Shown: positions 51,254 through 61,194 of the stretch, piece by piece
How the letters are laid out: each line of letters begins with the position of its first letter
How positions within the stretch are numbered: position 1 is the first letter of the stretch
Assembly (NCBI GenBank): GCA_001302245.1
Contig: LGYU01000009.1
Span: forward strand, 472,744 to 536,743
DNA from: Chitinophagaceae bacterium PMP191F
GTDB lineage: Bacteria > Bacteroidota > Bacteroidia > Chitinophagales > Chitinophagaceae
Direction: 5' to 3'
Length of the DNA stretch: 64,000 nt
Made by a program: the position numbers and the translations under genes
The notes under the pieces: model-generated
Database searches by the model: none
The model's input: only the letters and a program-made list of their open reading frames with translations
Told to the model about the DNA's origin: nothing

Positions 51254-53524
51254 ATGAAGCATCTCGTGATGCTGCTACTGGTAGCAGCATGCTTTCCATG
51301 CTATGCACAACTGTGTATACGCGATGGAGAGAATCAAAGCCCTGTTGCCGGTGCTACTATACACGCCGGTAATGCCCAACATCAAACGGTAGTTTTATTA
51401 TCAAAAGCTGATGGCACTTTCAGCATTCCGTTCTATCCTGCTGTGGTCATTATCAGGGCTGCAGGTTACCAGGAAGTAACTGATACCATTACAGGACCGC
51501 AGGTCAAAAATATCTTATTGTACCCTGTGCACAAACGGCTGGAAGATGTAGTGGTAACGGGGCAGAATCAACCGGTTACGGTATCACAAAGTCTTTACAA
51601 TGTAAAGGTGCTGAGTGCACAGCGTATACAGGACAGGGGCGCTGTGAATATGATGGACCTGCTTGCCAGTGAAATGAATATCCGTGTGATCAGTGACAAT
51701 ATACTGGGCAGTAATATTATTATGCAGGGCATTACAGGGCAGAACGTAAAAATACTGGTAGATGGTGTGCCGATGATAAGCGGTGAAGCCAATGAATTTG
51801 ATCTGCAACAACTGAACCTGAACCAGGTGGAAAGAGTGGAGGTGATTGAAGGACCGCTGAGTGTACAGTATGGTACCAATGCGCTGGCAGGTACCATCAA
51901 TATGATCACCAGGCAACTGAATAAAGCCACCAGGCTGCAGGGCGGTACCAACCAGTATTTTGAATCAGTAGGACAATACAATGGTGATGTGTGGCTGGGT
52001 AAAAATATTAAAGGATGGAACCTGATGGGTTCCGGTGGTTATACCTGGTTCAATGGTTATACTTCTGCTGCTTATAAAACCACGGTCAATACACCGGATG
52101 GAAACGTACGTGGTAAGAACTGGAGTCCCAAACAACAGCTAACAGGCAGTGTCAAATTATACAGGCGTTTTGGTAATATTAACACAGGTGTTACCTACAG
52201 CCGGTTTTATGAAGATAACAAAGCACCGGGCAATGCCGACCCCGGTACTTCTTATCTTACGGCAAGTGATAACCGTTTCCTGACCACCCGTAACAATGTA
52301 ACACTATTTGCCAACGGGCGACTTCCTCATCACGGCTACATAGATATTGTAAACAGTTATGTCGGGTACGACAGGAACAGTGAGCAATATATTGTTAACC
52401 TGCAAAATGCTTCTCAGAAGAAAACCTCTGAAGCGATGACTTCCTTTAGCAGTTGGGTGTTCAGAGCCGCTTATAGTCGTGCAGACATGGGTAAACACCA
52501 GTTCAACTACCAGGCTGGTTACGATATTAACCTGAACAACTCAACCGGCGACCGTGTGTCTGCAGATGCAGGGCGTATTGATGACATTGGCGTGTTTACA
52601 AGACTTGGTTTGAAACTGTTTAACCGGTTGGATTTACAAGGTGGACTTCGCTATGCCTGGAACAACCGGTACGATGCACGTGAGGTCAATTTCCTGGGCA
52701 CCCGTTTGCCGCTGATCTCCTCTGTCAACATGCGCTGGCAACTGAATACAGAGTGGAGTATCCGGGGAAGTTATGCGCGGGGCTTCAGAGCGCCTTCTCA
52801 GCGTGAACTGTTCTGGGATTTCAGGGATGCCAATCATTACATTATCGGTAATCCTTCATTGCGACCTGAACTGGCGCACAATTTCATTGTACAGGCACAG
52901 TGGCAGCACCAGGCTGCGCATGGTACCTGGATGGTACAGCAGATCGCTTTCCTGAACCGCATCAGCGATAAGATAGAACTGGTAGAACCTGATCGCAGCA
53001 CATTACCGGTGCAATACCAGACCATCAATGTAGCTCGTACTTACAGCAACATTCCCGATTTTGAAACGATGGGTTTCAACCTGAACCTGTCGTATACCCA
53101 AACGGACAAATGGCAACTCAAACCTTCCTTCGGGCTTTTGTGGCGCAGCGGCAGTAACAGTATGCACCGCAAATTCAACAGTGCTGAAGCTGGTCTGTAT
53201 GTTATGTATCAATGGCGGCAACCAGGTATACGCTTTACCACATTCTACAAATACAACGGACCCATGGCCCAGTTCAGCATACAGGACGGACAACTGGCAG
53301 ACAGAACACTGGGCGCTTACAGCTTACTGGACTTCAGTGCCGGAAAACAATTCTTTGCACGCAGGCTCATGATTACTATCGGTGGTAAAAACCTGCTGAA
53401 CGTAACAGATGTAGAACAGACCGGGAATGGTAAAGACGGCCTGATGCTGCGTTCAGGATTTAAACCTGCATTGCCCGTAGCATGGGGAAGAACTGCCTTT
53501 ATCAAAGCCGCATATTCCTTTTAA
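51254..53524 (+). CDS. hmuR: TonB-dependent heme/iron receptor (HmuR-like)
   Basis: 756 residues from the ATG at 51254, which gives a clean signal peptide (LVMLLLVAACFPCYAQ); the frame opens 37 codons earlier. A short carboxypeptidase-regulatory-like domain (about 22-100) precedes a TonB box (LEDVVVTGQNQPVTVSQS), a plug with VKILVDGVPMISG and VERVEVIEGPLSVQYGTNALAGTINMITR, and a 22-strand-type barrel ending in YSF. It imports its ligand at the outer membrane using TonB. The HmuY and CobN-like genes directly downstream indicate heme as substrate (context). It belongs to the FepA/CirA-like group rather than SusC. Confidence 0.88.
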   Translation: MKHLVMLLLVAACFPCYAQLCIRDGENQSPVAGATIHAGNAQHQTVVLLSKADGTFSIPFYPAVVIIRAAGYQEVTDTITGPQVKNILLYPVHKRLEDVVVTGQNQPVTVSQSLYNVKVLSAQRIQDRGAVNMMDLLASEMNIRVISDNILGSNIIMQGITGQNVKILVDGVPMISGEANEFDLQQLNLNQVERVEVIEGPLSVQYGTNALAGTINMITRQLNKATRLQGGTNQYFESVGQYNGDVWLGKNIKGWNLMGSGGYTWFNGYTSAAYKTTVNTPDGNVRGKNWSPKQQLTGSVKLYRRFGNINTGVTYSRFYEDNKAPGNADPGTSYLTASDNRFLTTRNNVTLFANGRLPHHGYIDIVNSYVGYDRNSEQYIVNLQNASQKKTSEAMTSFSSWVFRAAYSRADMGKHQFNYQAGYDINLNNSTGDRVSADAGRIDDIGVFTRLGLKLFNRLDLQGGLRYAWNNRYDAREVNFLGTRLPLISSVNMRWQLNTEWSIRGSYARGFRAPSQRELFWDFRDANHYIIGNPSLRPELAHNFIVQAQWQHQAAHGTWMVQQIAFLNRISDKIELVEPDRSTLPVQYQTINVARTYSNIPDFETMGFNLNLSYTQTDKWQLKPSFGLLWRSGSNSMHRKFNSAEAGLYVMYQWRQPGIRFTTFYKYNGPMAQFSIQDGQLADRTLGAYSLLDFSAGKQFFARRLMITIGGKNLLNVTDVEQTGNGKDGLMLRSGFKPALPVAWGRTAFIKAAYSF

Positions 53525-53557
53525 CGTATACAACTCTCAATTATCAATAAAAAAACA

Positions 53558-54622
53558 ATGAAAACAAGAACAGTGATCAGCATGACATTAACCCTGATGG
53601 TGTGGGCGTCGTGTAGTAAAAATGATACACCATACACACCTCCGGCACTTGCAGAAGGAACCAAAGTAGCTGGTATGGCAGCATCGTACGACAGTACCGT
53701 ATTTGTGGACCTGAGTACAGGTACACTTACAGCAGTAAGTGCCGTATCGTGGGACATTGCTATACAGAGCACGGGTGGAAAAGCATTGATAAGTAATGGT
53801 GCAAGAAAAGGCGGTGTATACCGTATAGCCAGTACCAATTTTGACAGTGTAACGGCTGTGCCTGCTACCGTGAAGATCAATTATGAACCGGGCACCCTGG
53901 ATACTACGGCTACCAGTTTTGGCGCATGGGCTGGTGCAACCGGTGCAAGCCTGCAACTGGTATATGTTGTAGACCTGGGCCGTAATCCACCCAGCAGTGC
54001 TGTAGCCAGTGGATATAAAAAGATGCGCGTGGAAAGCGCAACAGCCGGTACCATTACCATCCGTTATGCCAACCTGGATGGCAGTGGTAATACTGTAAAA
54101 ACAATTACACTGGATGCTGCAAAAAATTTTACTTACTTCAGTTTTACAACAGGCAATGTAACATCAGTAGAACCTGATAAAAGCAAATGGGATTTTATGT
54201 GTGCCGGTATCACGGTGGCTGGTGGTGGTCCTCCTGGATCTTATGTAGTAACGATGGGTGTACAGCACAACAGACTGGCAGGTGTGAAAGTAGCTACAGA
54301 CAACCCTGGTAGCAGTCTTACTGCCAGCGATGATCCTGCGGCTGCTATCAATGTATACCCTAGCAGCAATAGCAGGTACGCAACAATTACAAAGGCTGAT
54401 TATACCACACTGGGTCCTGTTGCTTCCGCAGATGCCATTGGCCGTAGCTGGTGGCAGATATTGCAGCCACATAGCTCAGGTAATTACAAAGTGTACGATT
54501 GGAAAACCTTCCTGGTACAGGATCCTGATGGCAGGGTTTTCAAACTGAAGTTCACTGCCTTTAAAAACGTAGCTACCGGTACAGTAGGCTATCCTGCTTT
54601 TGAGTACAAAGAGCTGCAGTAA
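53558..54622 (+). CDS. hmuY: HmuY-family heme-binding lipoprotein
   Basis: 354 residues; lipobox MVWASCSKND with Cys19. The HmuY signature is a repeated short beta pattern with a SWDIAIQSTGGKALISNG segment (about 67-84) and, in the second half, KSKWDFMCAGITV; both correspond to the W-D-I/F strands of the HmuY beta fold. HmuY takes heme from host or environmental heme proteins and hands it to HmuR at the surface. It lies 33 bases after the receptor gene. It is longer than the P. gingivalis protein (about 216), apparently because the second HmuY-like half is complete. The His/Met heme ligands cannot be assigned from sequence alone. Confidence 0.8.
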   Translation: MKTRTVISMTLTLMVWASCSKNDTPYTPPALAEGTKVAGMAASYDSTVFVDLSTGTLTAVSAVSWDIAIQSTGGKALISNGARKGGVYRIASTNFDSVTAVPATVKINYEPGTLDTTATSFGAWAGATGASLQLVYVVDLGRNPPSSAVASGYKKMRVESATAGTITIRYANLDGSGNTVKTITLDAAKNFTYFSFTTGNVTSVEPDKSKWDFMCAGITVAGGGPPGSYVVTMGVQHNRLAGVKVATDNPGSSLTASDDPAAAINVYPSSNSRYATITKADYTTLGPVASADAIGRSWWQILQPHSSGNYKVYDWKTFLVQDPDGRVFKLKFTAFKNVATGTVGYPAFEYKELQ

Positions 54623-54675
54623 AAGTATTACACAGATGAACGGGCACCCCCGTTCATCTTTTTCATTTTACAATA

Positions 54676-57600
54676 ATGATAATAGCTGATTACATGAAAA
54701 AGTTTGTCAGGCGGTTTGGTAAAATAGTATTGCTGGTTGTTGTACTGCTGCTTGTTTTTACAGGCTGGCAGTTTTATAAAAAACACATCAGCCGTACACG
54801 TATTGCTTTTGTAAACTATCCGTCATTTGTACTGGCACGAATACAAAAAGCCGGTGATACGAGGTGGGTAACGGTTGAAAATGTTACTGCAGAAGAGATA
54901 GGCAATAAAGCCCGCGGGTATGATGCAGTATTTCTTTTTGGCCGTGGTTTAAACCTGTCGCCGGAAACACTCACCAATCTGCGCAATGCAGGATATGCAG
55001 GTCTGCCCGTATATGTGGAAGCTGCTACCAATCCCAATATGGATGTAACCAGTGTAAAAGGACAGGCGCTTGATCATATTGCAGACTATCTGCGCAATGG
55101 AGGCAATATCAATTACCGCAACCTGCTGCATTATGTACGTAGCAAGCTGAATGGAAAAAGCTGGTTTGCAGATACTGCCGCAGCACCGGTGGCCGTATCT
55201 GCAGATGTATTGTTTCACCTGGACGAGGATAAAACCTTTGCTTCAGTAGAAGCGTATGAAAGCTATATCAAAGCGCAGCACTTCTATACACCCGGTGGTG
55301 CAAAAATAGCATTGCTGACCAGTGTGCCCGGACCGTTCAATGCCAACAGGGATCACCTGGATGCCATAATCAGTATGTTTCAATTAAAAGGCTGGAATGT
55401 TTATCCTGTTGCAAGTACCAGTAAAAGGCTGGCATTTTTACAACAGATCAACCCAGACATAGTAGTGGAAATGCCGCATGGCCGTGTATCACTGGGCGAT
55501 GCAGACAGGGTAGTGGCCTGGCTGAAAGAAAAGAACATCCCTATGCTGAGCCCGGTAAGTGTATTTACCGCTTATGATAAATGGAAAAATGATCCGCAGG
55601 GTATGAGCGGTGCATTGTTAACCATGAGTATTGTATCGCCGGAACTGGACGGTGGTGTGGCTCCTTATGCCATTGCTGCACAATACAAAGACGAGAATGG
55701 CTACGACATCTTTAAAGCAATACCAGACCGCCTGGACAAATTTGCAGGACTTGTAGAAAAATGGCTTGCCCTGAAAAAGAAACCCAATAGTGAAAAGAAG
55801 ATCGCTATCTATTATTTCAAAGGACCGGGGCTTACCAGTCTTGTGGCAAGTAATATGGAAGTGGTGTCCAGCCTGTACAACACATTGCTGCACCTGCAAT
55901 CGCAGGGGTATAAAGTAGATAACCTGCCTGCAGATGCCAAAGCGCTGGAGCAGCTTATTATGCAGAGTGGAAGTGTATTGAATCCCTACGCGGAAGGTAC
56001 TATTGATCGTTTCTTTAAGAATGGTAATCCTGCACTGGTGGAAACCGGTACGTATGAAAGCTGGGTGAAGCAATCACTGCCAGCCAATGCTTACAGTGCT
56101 GTAGAAAAAAAATATGGCAAAGCACCCGGCGATTATATGACGATAAGCCGTGACAATAAAACATATCTTGGTGTGGCGCGTATACAATTCGGCAATATTG
56201 TATTGCTGCCACAACCATTACCTGCTATTGGCGATAATACGTTCAAGATCATTCATGGTGCAAAGGTGGCGCCCACACATCCATATATAGCATCTTACCT
56301 GTGGGTGCGCAACAGTTTCAATGCAGATGCTATTGTGCACTTTGGTACGCATGGCAGCCTGGAATTTACGCCCGGTAAACAGGTGGCATTGAACAATGAT
56401 GACTGGAGCGATGCACTGATCGGTAATACACCGCATTTTTATGTATACACCATCAGCAACGTAGGAGAAGCCATCATTGCCAAACGCAGAACATATGCTA
56501 CCATACTTTCACATCTTACTCCACCCTTTATGGAGGGTGGTGTGTACAATGAACTGGCTGCGCTGGAAGAGATGCTGCATAAATGGGCGGCGTTTGAAGA
56601 AGGCGCTGTTAAGAATGAATACCTGAAATCAGTCAGTGCAAAAGCAAAAGAACTGAAGCTGTATAAAGATCTTGGTGCCGATGAAAGTAAAGAACTCACC
56701 AGTGCACAGGCTGAACACCTGCAAAACCTGGTAGAAGAGATCAGCAATGAAAAGGTGAACAGCGGTTTGTATACCATTGGTAAACCTTATAGTGAAAATG
56801 AAGCTGCACGTACTGCGAAACTGATGTGTGTGGATGCCATCAGTTATGGGCTGGCCAGGCTGGACATACTGAAAAAACAGGCTCCTGAAAATATTGTAAA
56901 TGATCGTGTTCGTTTTGATGCGCGCTACAGAACACGTGCCATGCAGATAATAGATGCACGGCTGCGTACAGGCGATACCTCACTGGATAATGTTATTGCG
57001 CCCGCAGATATTGAACGGGCAGCACAATATGCGCAAAGAAATACGCAGCCCGGCAATGATGAACTGGTGCGTGGCTTTATAGCTATGGGCAATGGCAGCC
57101 GAAGACCTGCAACAGGCTCCGGTACATCCGCAGGCACACGGGGTGGTATACCTCCGGCTAAACTGGCTGCGCTGCAACAGGTGGTAGTAAAGATATTGTC
57201 CGATAACAGGAAGGTGGCATTTGTGAATGAACTGAAAAGTGATAAACGATTTAAAGATGCCACTTCATTGCTGGATCCTGAAACAATGGCCAACGCAAAA
57301 AAAATAGCCCAAGCCATTCCTAAGATGCGTGAAGGGATTGCTATTGCAGAGCAGCCGGATGTAATGGCACTGATCACCCTGATGCAGGATGAAAAGATCA
57401 GGCAGAAAACATTTGAACTGCTGGAAGATAAAAGCCTGCAGACACGTGTTGCAGAACAGAAAAAAATACTGGCCGATAGTCTTGTACGCCTGGCTGCCAC
57501 ACCGGAAAAACAGGCTTCACTGAAGCTGGTGGCATTACCTGCTTATGACCAGTATTCTATCGAACAGCTTAAAACGCTGGAAGCTGATCTGCGTTTTTTC

Positions 57601-59388
57601 AATGATAACAGGGCACAGTTAAATGGATTGCCTGCAAAAACTGTAATAGACAGTTCTATGGAGCGTATTGCTACTGCACTGGTACGTGCCGAAGGCGTTG
57701 AGCGTCGTTTTGCCGGTGCTGTAAATGATATACGTAACGCAGTACAAAACATAAAACAGTATAAAGAAGGATTGATTGCCAGCAGTGGCAGTGAACTGGC
57801 TGCTATAGACAATGCGCTGACAGGTGGATACACACTGCCTTCAACCGGCGGCGATCCTATCACCACACCATCCACCGTTCCTACGGGCAGGAACCTGTAT
57901 AGTATTGATGCTGAAAAAACACCTGGTGTACAGGCATGGAATGTAGGTGTAAAGCTGGCCAAAGAGTTACTGAAACAATACCAGGCTGCACATGGCGGTA
58001 TTTATCCTAAAAAAGTGGCGGTAACCCTGTGGCCCGGCGATTTCATTCAAACCGAAGGTGCTTTGCTGGCTGAAGTGTTTTACCTGCTGGGCGTAGAACC
58101 GGTGCGTGATCCTTTTGGACGCGTAATGGATATACAACTGATACCAGCCGGTGTATTGCAACGTCCGCGTATTGATGTAGTGGTACAAACTGCAGGGCAG
58201 TTTCGCGATCTGGCTGCCAGCAGGATACAACTTATCAATAAGGCTGTTGAAATGGCTGCAGCAGCAAAAGATGCCAATACATCCGGCAACTATGTATCAG
58301 AGAGTGTACAGGAAAGTGAGCAGTTGCTGAAACAAAAAGGACTTTCACCCAAAGAAGCCAAAGAGCTGGCAGGTATACGTGTGTTTGGCGGTGTAAATGG
58401 CAATTACGGAACAGGTATTATGGGCATGGTAGAAAGTTCTGACAAGTACAATGATAACAATGATGTAGCAAAAGTATACCTGAACAATATGGGTGCGGCC
58501 TATAATAGCGGTGAACAATGGGCCGTGTTCAGAGAAGGAATGCTGGAAGCTGCATTACAACATACAGATGTAGTGGTGCAACCCCGTGAAAGCAATACCT
58601 GGGGACCGTTAAGTCTTGACCATGTGTATGAGTTTATGGGAGGGCTGAATAACGCAGTGCGTTATACCACAGGCAAAGAACCCGATGCAGTGTTCAATGA
58701 TTTCAGAAATCCTTCCGAAGCACGGGTACAGGAGCTGAAAGAAGCCATCTGGGTAGAAGCCAGAAGTACATTGCTCAATCCTGCATACATCAAAGAAATG
58801 ATGAAAGGCGGCAGCAGCAGTGCAGAAAAGTTTGCAGAAACATTCCGCAACACCTTTGGCTGGAATGTAATGAAAGCCAATGTCATTGATGGGGTACTGT
58901 GGGATGAACTGCATGCAGTGTATGTAAAGGACAAGCTGAATACGGGGGTACATGCCTTTTTTGAATCCCAGAGTCCTGCGGCGTTGGAAGAAATGACAGG
59001 CGTAATGATGGAAGCGGCCCGTAAAGGTTTGTGGAAGGCCGGTAATGAACAGTTGAAAGATATTGCAGCCCTGCATGGAAAACTGGTCACTGCGTACGGT
59101 GCAGGATGCAGTGAATTTGTTTGTGGAAATGAGGCCGTAAAAAAAGAAATGTTGCGGTATATGGACAACGATGTAAAAGAAGGATATACCAAAAACATCC
59201 GGGCGGCATTGTCTGCGGGTAATGACGATAAGTCGGTAGTACTTAAAAAAGAGCAGTCAGCAAAGAATGATAAACAGCCTGTCGATAACAATGCCGCCGG
59301 TATGTGGTGGACAATAGGTGCTATTGTAACAGGACTGCTGTTACTGATGATAGTGATCAGGGAGCTGCGTAATAAAAAAGATGCATAA
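54676..59388 (+). CDS. hmuS: HmuS: CobN/magnesium-chelatase-H-like protein of the heme operon
   Basis: 1570 residues (an in-frame ATG at 54694 is an equally good start). An N-terminal membrane helix (about 15-33) and a C-terminal one (about 1542-1561) flank a CobN/BchH-type body with the family motif VHFGTHGSLEFTPGKQ (His555, His559) and VNGNYGTGIMGMVESSDKY (about 1236). It carries an extra helical, charged region at about 800-1080. CobN normally inserts cobalt with CobS/CobT, but no such partners are here. In the hmuYRSTUV arrangement HmuS acts on heme; work in Bacteroides, as I recall it, assigns it iron removal from heme. Membrane-anchored, facing the periplasm by prediction. Confidence 0.9.
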   Translation: MIIADYMKKFVRRFGKIVLLVVVLLLVFTGWQFYKKHISRTRIAFVNYPSFVLARIQKAGDTRWVTVENVTAEEIGNKARGYDAVFLFGRGLNLSPETLTNLRNAGYAGLPVYVEAATNPNMDVTSVKGQALDHIADYLRNGGNINYRNLLHYVRSKLNGKSWFADTAAAPVAVSADVLFHLDEDKTFASVEAYESYIKAQHFYTPGGAKIALLTSVPGPFNANRDHLDAIISMFQLKGWNVYPVASTSKRLAFLQQINPDIVVEMPHGRVSLGDADRVVAWLKEKNIPMLSPVSVFTAYDKWKNDPQGMSGALLTMSIVSPELDGGVAPYAIAAQYKDENGYDIFKAIPDRLDKFAGLVEKWLALKKKPNSEKKIAIYYFKGPGLTSLVASNMEVVSSLYNTLLHLQSQGYKVDNLPADAKALEQLIMQSGSVLNPYAEGTIDRFFKNGNPALVETGTYESWVKQSLPANAYSAVEKKYGKAPGDYMTISRDNKTYLGVARIQFGNIVLLPQPLPAIGDNTFKIIHGAKVAPTHPYIASYLWVRNSFNADAIVHFGTHGSLEFTPGKQVALNNDDWSDALIGNTPHFYVYTISNVGEAIIAKRRTYATILSHLTPPFMEGGVYNELAALEEMLHKWAAFEEGAVKNEYLKSVSAKAKELKLYKDLGADESKELTSAQAEHLQNLVEEISNEKVNSGLYTIGKPYSENEAARTAKLMCVDAISYGLARLDILKKQAPENIVNDRVRFDARYRTRAMQIIDARLRTGDTSLDNVIAPADIERAAQYAQRNTQPGNDELVRGFIAMGNGSRRPATGSGTSAGTRGGIPPAKLAALQQVVVKILSDNRKVAFVNELKSDKRFKDATSLLDPETMANAKKIAQAIPKMREGIAIAEQPDVMALITLMQDEKIRQKTFELLEDKSLQTRVAEQKKILADSLVRLAATPEKQASLKLVALPAYDQYSIEQLKTLEADLRFFNDNRAQLNGLPAKTVIDSSMERIATALVRAEGVERRFAGAVNDIRNAVQNIKQYKEGLIASSGSELAAIDNALTGGYTLPSTGGDPITTPSTVPTGRNLYSIDAEKTPGVQAWNVGVKLAKELLKQYQAAHGGIYPKKVAVTLWPGDFIQTEGALLAEVFYLLGVEPVRDPFGRVMDIQLIPAGVLQRPRIDVVVQTAGQFRDLAASRIQLINKAVEMAAAAKDANTSGNYVSESVQESEQLLKQKGLSPKEAKELAGIRVFGGVNGNYGTGIMGMVESSDKYNDNNDVAKVYLNNMGAAYNSGEQWAVFREGMLEAALQHTDVVVQPRESNTWGPLSLDHVYEFMGGLNNAVRYTTGKEPDAVFNDFRNPSEARVQELKEAIWVEARSTLLNPAYIKEMMKGGSSSAEKFAETFRNTFGWNVMKANVIDGVLWDELHAVYVKDKLNTGVHAFFESQSPAALEEMTGVMMEAARKGLWKAGNEQLKDIAALHGKLVTAYGAGCSEFVCGNEAVKKEMLRYMDNDVKEGYTKNIRAALSAGNDDKSVVLKKEQSAKNDKQPVDNNAAGMWWTIGAIVTGLLLLMIVIRELRNKKDA

Positions 59389-59391
59389 ATA

Positions 59392-60114
59392 ATGGCGGAA
59401 CAACTGATAATGCTGCTGGGAATAGTAGCCATGTTCAATTTCCTGTTGCAGGTAAGTCTTATCCCCACCTGGTGGCATGTATGGATCAGCGCACTGGTGA
59501 TGGGATTGCTGGTATGGTGCATGCATTACTATGCCATTGAGCAAACCATCGGTACAATATCTGTAATGCTGAAAGATAAAGACGCGATGGGGAATATAGT
59601 AGCTGTTATTGTTACCGGCACAGGGTTGCAGTTACTGCTGAACAACCGGTTACTGAAAAGCCGGCTGTTATCTGCCAGGTGCTCATGGTGGGGCAATGCC
59701 GCGTCAGGTATAGCAATACTGTTACCATCACTGGTATTAACAGGGTGTATGCTGTATGCAGAAATTGAAGCGTTCGTATACTTTTCTTTTTCGTCATTTC
59801 AGTCCGGTGCTATAATGATGGCTACGGGACTATTGGTGTTTATTATAACTGGTAGTTATGGGTGTAAACGGATGTTGCCGGCAGTAGTGCCGCGGTTGGA
59901 ACTGCGGTATTACTTATTACTGATCCAACTGCTGATAGCCTTATTGCTGGGCGCATCCGTTACTATTATTCCGCAGGAGCTGAATACGCCTATGTCCTTT
60001 TCATTCGGGCCATTCATCGTATTGATGGTCATTGTTGCCTTGCTGGCTGTAGCGGGATATGTTGTAAGCCAGCGCGGGTACATCAGAAAAACTCAAAAAC
60101 AACGAAACAATTAG
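59392..60114 (+). CDS. hmuT: HmuT-like integral membrane protein of the heme operon
   Basis: 240 residues with about six hydrophobic helices (for example LIMLLGIVAMFNFLLQVSLI, WWHVWISALVMGLLVWCMHYY, IMMATGLLVFIITGSYG, LLLIQLLIALLLGASVTII, FIVLMVIVALLAVAGYVV). It begins 3 bases after the HmuS stop and ends 6 bases before the next gene, so it is tightly co-transcribed. By position it matches hmuT of the hmuYRSTUV operon. Its own sequence shows no motif that proves a function; the symbol rests on gene order. Confidence 0.65.
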   Translation: MAEQLIMLLGIVAMFNFLLQVSLIPTWWHVWISALVMGLLVWCMHYYAIEQTIGTISVMLKDKDAMGNIVAVIVTGTGLQLLLNNRLLKSRLLSARCSWWGNAASGIAILLPSLVLTGCMLYAEIEAFVYFSFSSFQSGAIMMATGLLVFIITGSYGCKRMLPAVVPRLELRYYLLLIQLLIALLLGASVTIIPQELNTPMSFSFGPFIVLMVIVALLAVAGYVVSQRGYIRKTQKQRNN

Positions 60115-60120
60115 CGGATT

Positions 60121-60720
60121 ATGCAATTCTTTGATAAAGCTATTTATTGGTTAAGCAGCGGTTTATTGATACCGGTATTGATTGCAGTCATTTATTTCCT
60201 GGTAAGGGCATTGATGCAACTGGGCGGTTTGTACAGCGTATACATCAACCGTATCAGGTATAACAAATTACTGGATGAGAAAATGGCAACCCTCGATAAA
60301 AGCAATGTAGCCGCTCTTTCGCAGCTTTCCCCGGCTGCCGTGGCTATGTTGCCGGTTGCCATTACAAAACTGGTATCACACCCGGATAGCCAGGCGCATA
60401 CCAGCAAAGTGATAGCCGATTTTACCAATGACTGTGAAAAGGATCTTGACAAAAGCAGAACACTCAGCAAAACCGGTCCCATACTAGGGCTAATGGGTAC
60501 GCTGATACCTATGGGGCCTGCACTGGCAGGACTTGCTGCGGGTGATATTGCTACCATGAGCCAGCAGATGCAGGTGGCATTCAATACCACGGTAATGGGA
60601 CTGGTGATTGGCACCTGCGGTTTCCTGATACTTCAGTTGAAACAGCGCTGGTACCAGGAAGATCTTAACCGTATTGAATTTATTAACGATATAATACACA
60701 CCGGCTATGTTAAGCAGTAA
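60121..60720 (+). CDS. hmuU: MotA/TolQ/ExbB-family proton channel subunit (HmuU-like)
   Basis: 199 residues with three membrane helices: about 10-30, about 120-145 and 160-180. The TolQ/ExbB signature TGPILGLMGTLIPMGPALAGLAAGD (about 118-142) and MQVAFNTTVMGLVIGTCGFLI (about 155-175) are clear, with the charged cytoplasmic helix between. ExbB-type proteins form the proton-driven motor of TonB-like systems. In the hmu operon this subunit pairs with the DUF2149 protein overlapping its end, probably energising HmuS or transport. It is not the main ExbB of the cell. Confidence 0.9.
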   Translation: MQFFDKAIYWLSSGLLIPVLIAVIYFLVRALMQLGGLYSVYINRIRYNKLLDEKMATLDKSNVAALSQLSPAAVAMLPVAITKLVSHPDSQAHTSKVIADFTNDCEKDLDKSRTLSKTGPILGLMGTLIPMGPALAGLAAGDIATMSQQMQVAFNTTVMGLVIGTCGFLILQLKQRWYQEDLNRIEFINDIIHTGYVKQ

Positions 60721-61063
60721 AAGAAAACGGGGAGTGATCGGCGGCGGTGGTGAGAAGGAAGATGTAAATCCCATCCATGCAATAGCCAACCTGTTTGATG
60801 TAAGTATTGTATTTGCTGTAGCACTGATGGTGGCACTGGTAAGCCGTTATAAAATGACTGAGGTATTCAGTAAAGAAGATTATACCATTGTTAAAAATCC
60901 AGGCAAGGATAATATGGAGATCATTACTAAAAAAGGTAAAGAGGTGATGCGGTATAAAGCTGATACAAAAACAACAGAAGGCAGTCGTGGAAAAGGCAAA
61001 AAGGTGGGTACGGCGTATCAACTGGAGAATGGTGAAATTGTATATATACCGGATGAGCCATAG
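60707..61063 (+). CDS. hmuV: DUF2149 (ExbD-like) membrane protein of the heme operon (HmuV-like)
   Basis: 118 residues overlapping the end of the ExbB-like gene by 14 bases. One membrane helix (about 25-45, ANLFDVSIVFAVALMVALVSRY) with an Asp in the helix, as in ExbD, then a periplasmic part (TEVFSKEDYTIVKNPGKDNMEI ... GTAYQLENGEIVYIPDEP) typical of DUF2149. It likely forms the motor with the upstream ExbB-like subunit. It is the last gene of the operon; a short hairpin follows at 61082. Confidence 0.88.
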   Translation: MLSSKRKRGVIGGGGEKEDVNPIHAIANLFDVSIVFAVALMVALVSRYKMTEVFSKEDYTIVKNPGKDNMEIITKKGKEVMRYKADTKTTEGSRGKGKKVGTAYQLENGEIVYIPDEP

Positions 61064-61081
61064 GCCTGTATAGATCAGCAA

Positions 61082-61101
61082 TGCAATACAGGTGTATTGC
61101 A
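61082..61101 (+). terminator. Hairpin after the heme operon (weak terminator candidate)
   Basis: TGCAATAC/GTATTGCA (61082-61089 with 61094-61101), 8 bp perfect, loop AGGT, but no T-run after it. It might end transcription with Rho or be a stability element at the 3' end. Confidence 0.35.
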
Positions 61102-61194
61102 GCTCACGCCTGTAGAACAGCATTCAGCCCTGGCGGTTGTGCCCACCCGATGCTATGCAGGGCAGGTTGAGTTCATAATAAAATCGAAAATGAT

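Noticed and set aside
54676..59388. Cobalamin biosynthesis (cobaltochelatase CobN) as the role of this gene
   Set aside because: No CobS, CobT or other cobalamin genes are present, while HmuR, HmuY and ExbB/ExbD-like neighbours match the heme operon.
58662..59522. Long open frame (286 codons) on the minus strand
   Set aside because: It lies wholly opposite the end of the CobN-like gene and the start of the next operon gene, is Ser/Cys-rich with no domain, and reflects codon bias of the sense strand.
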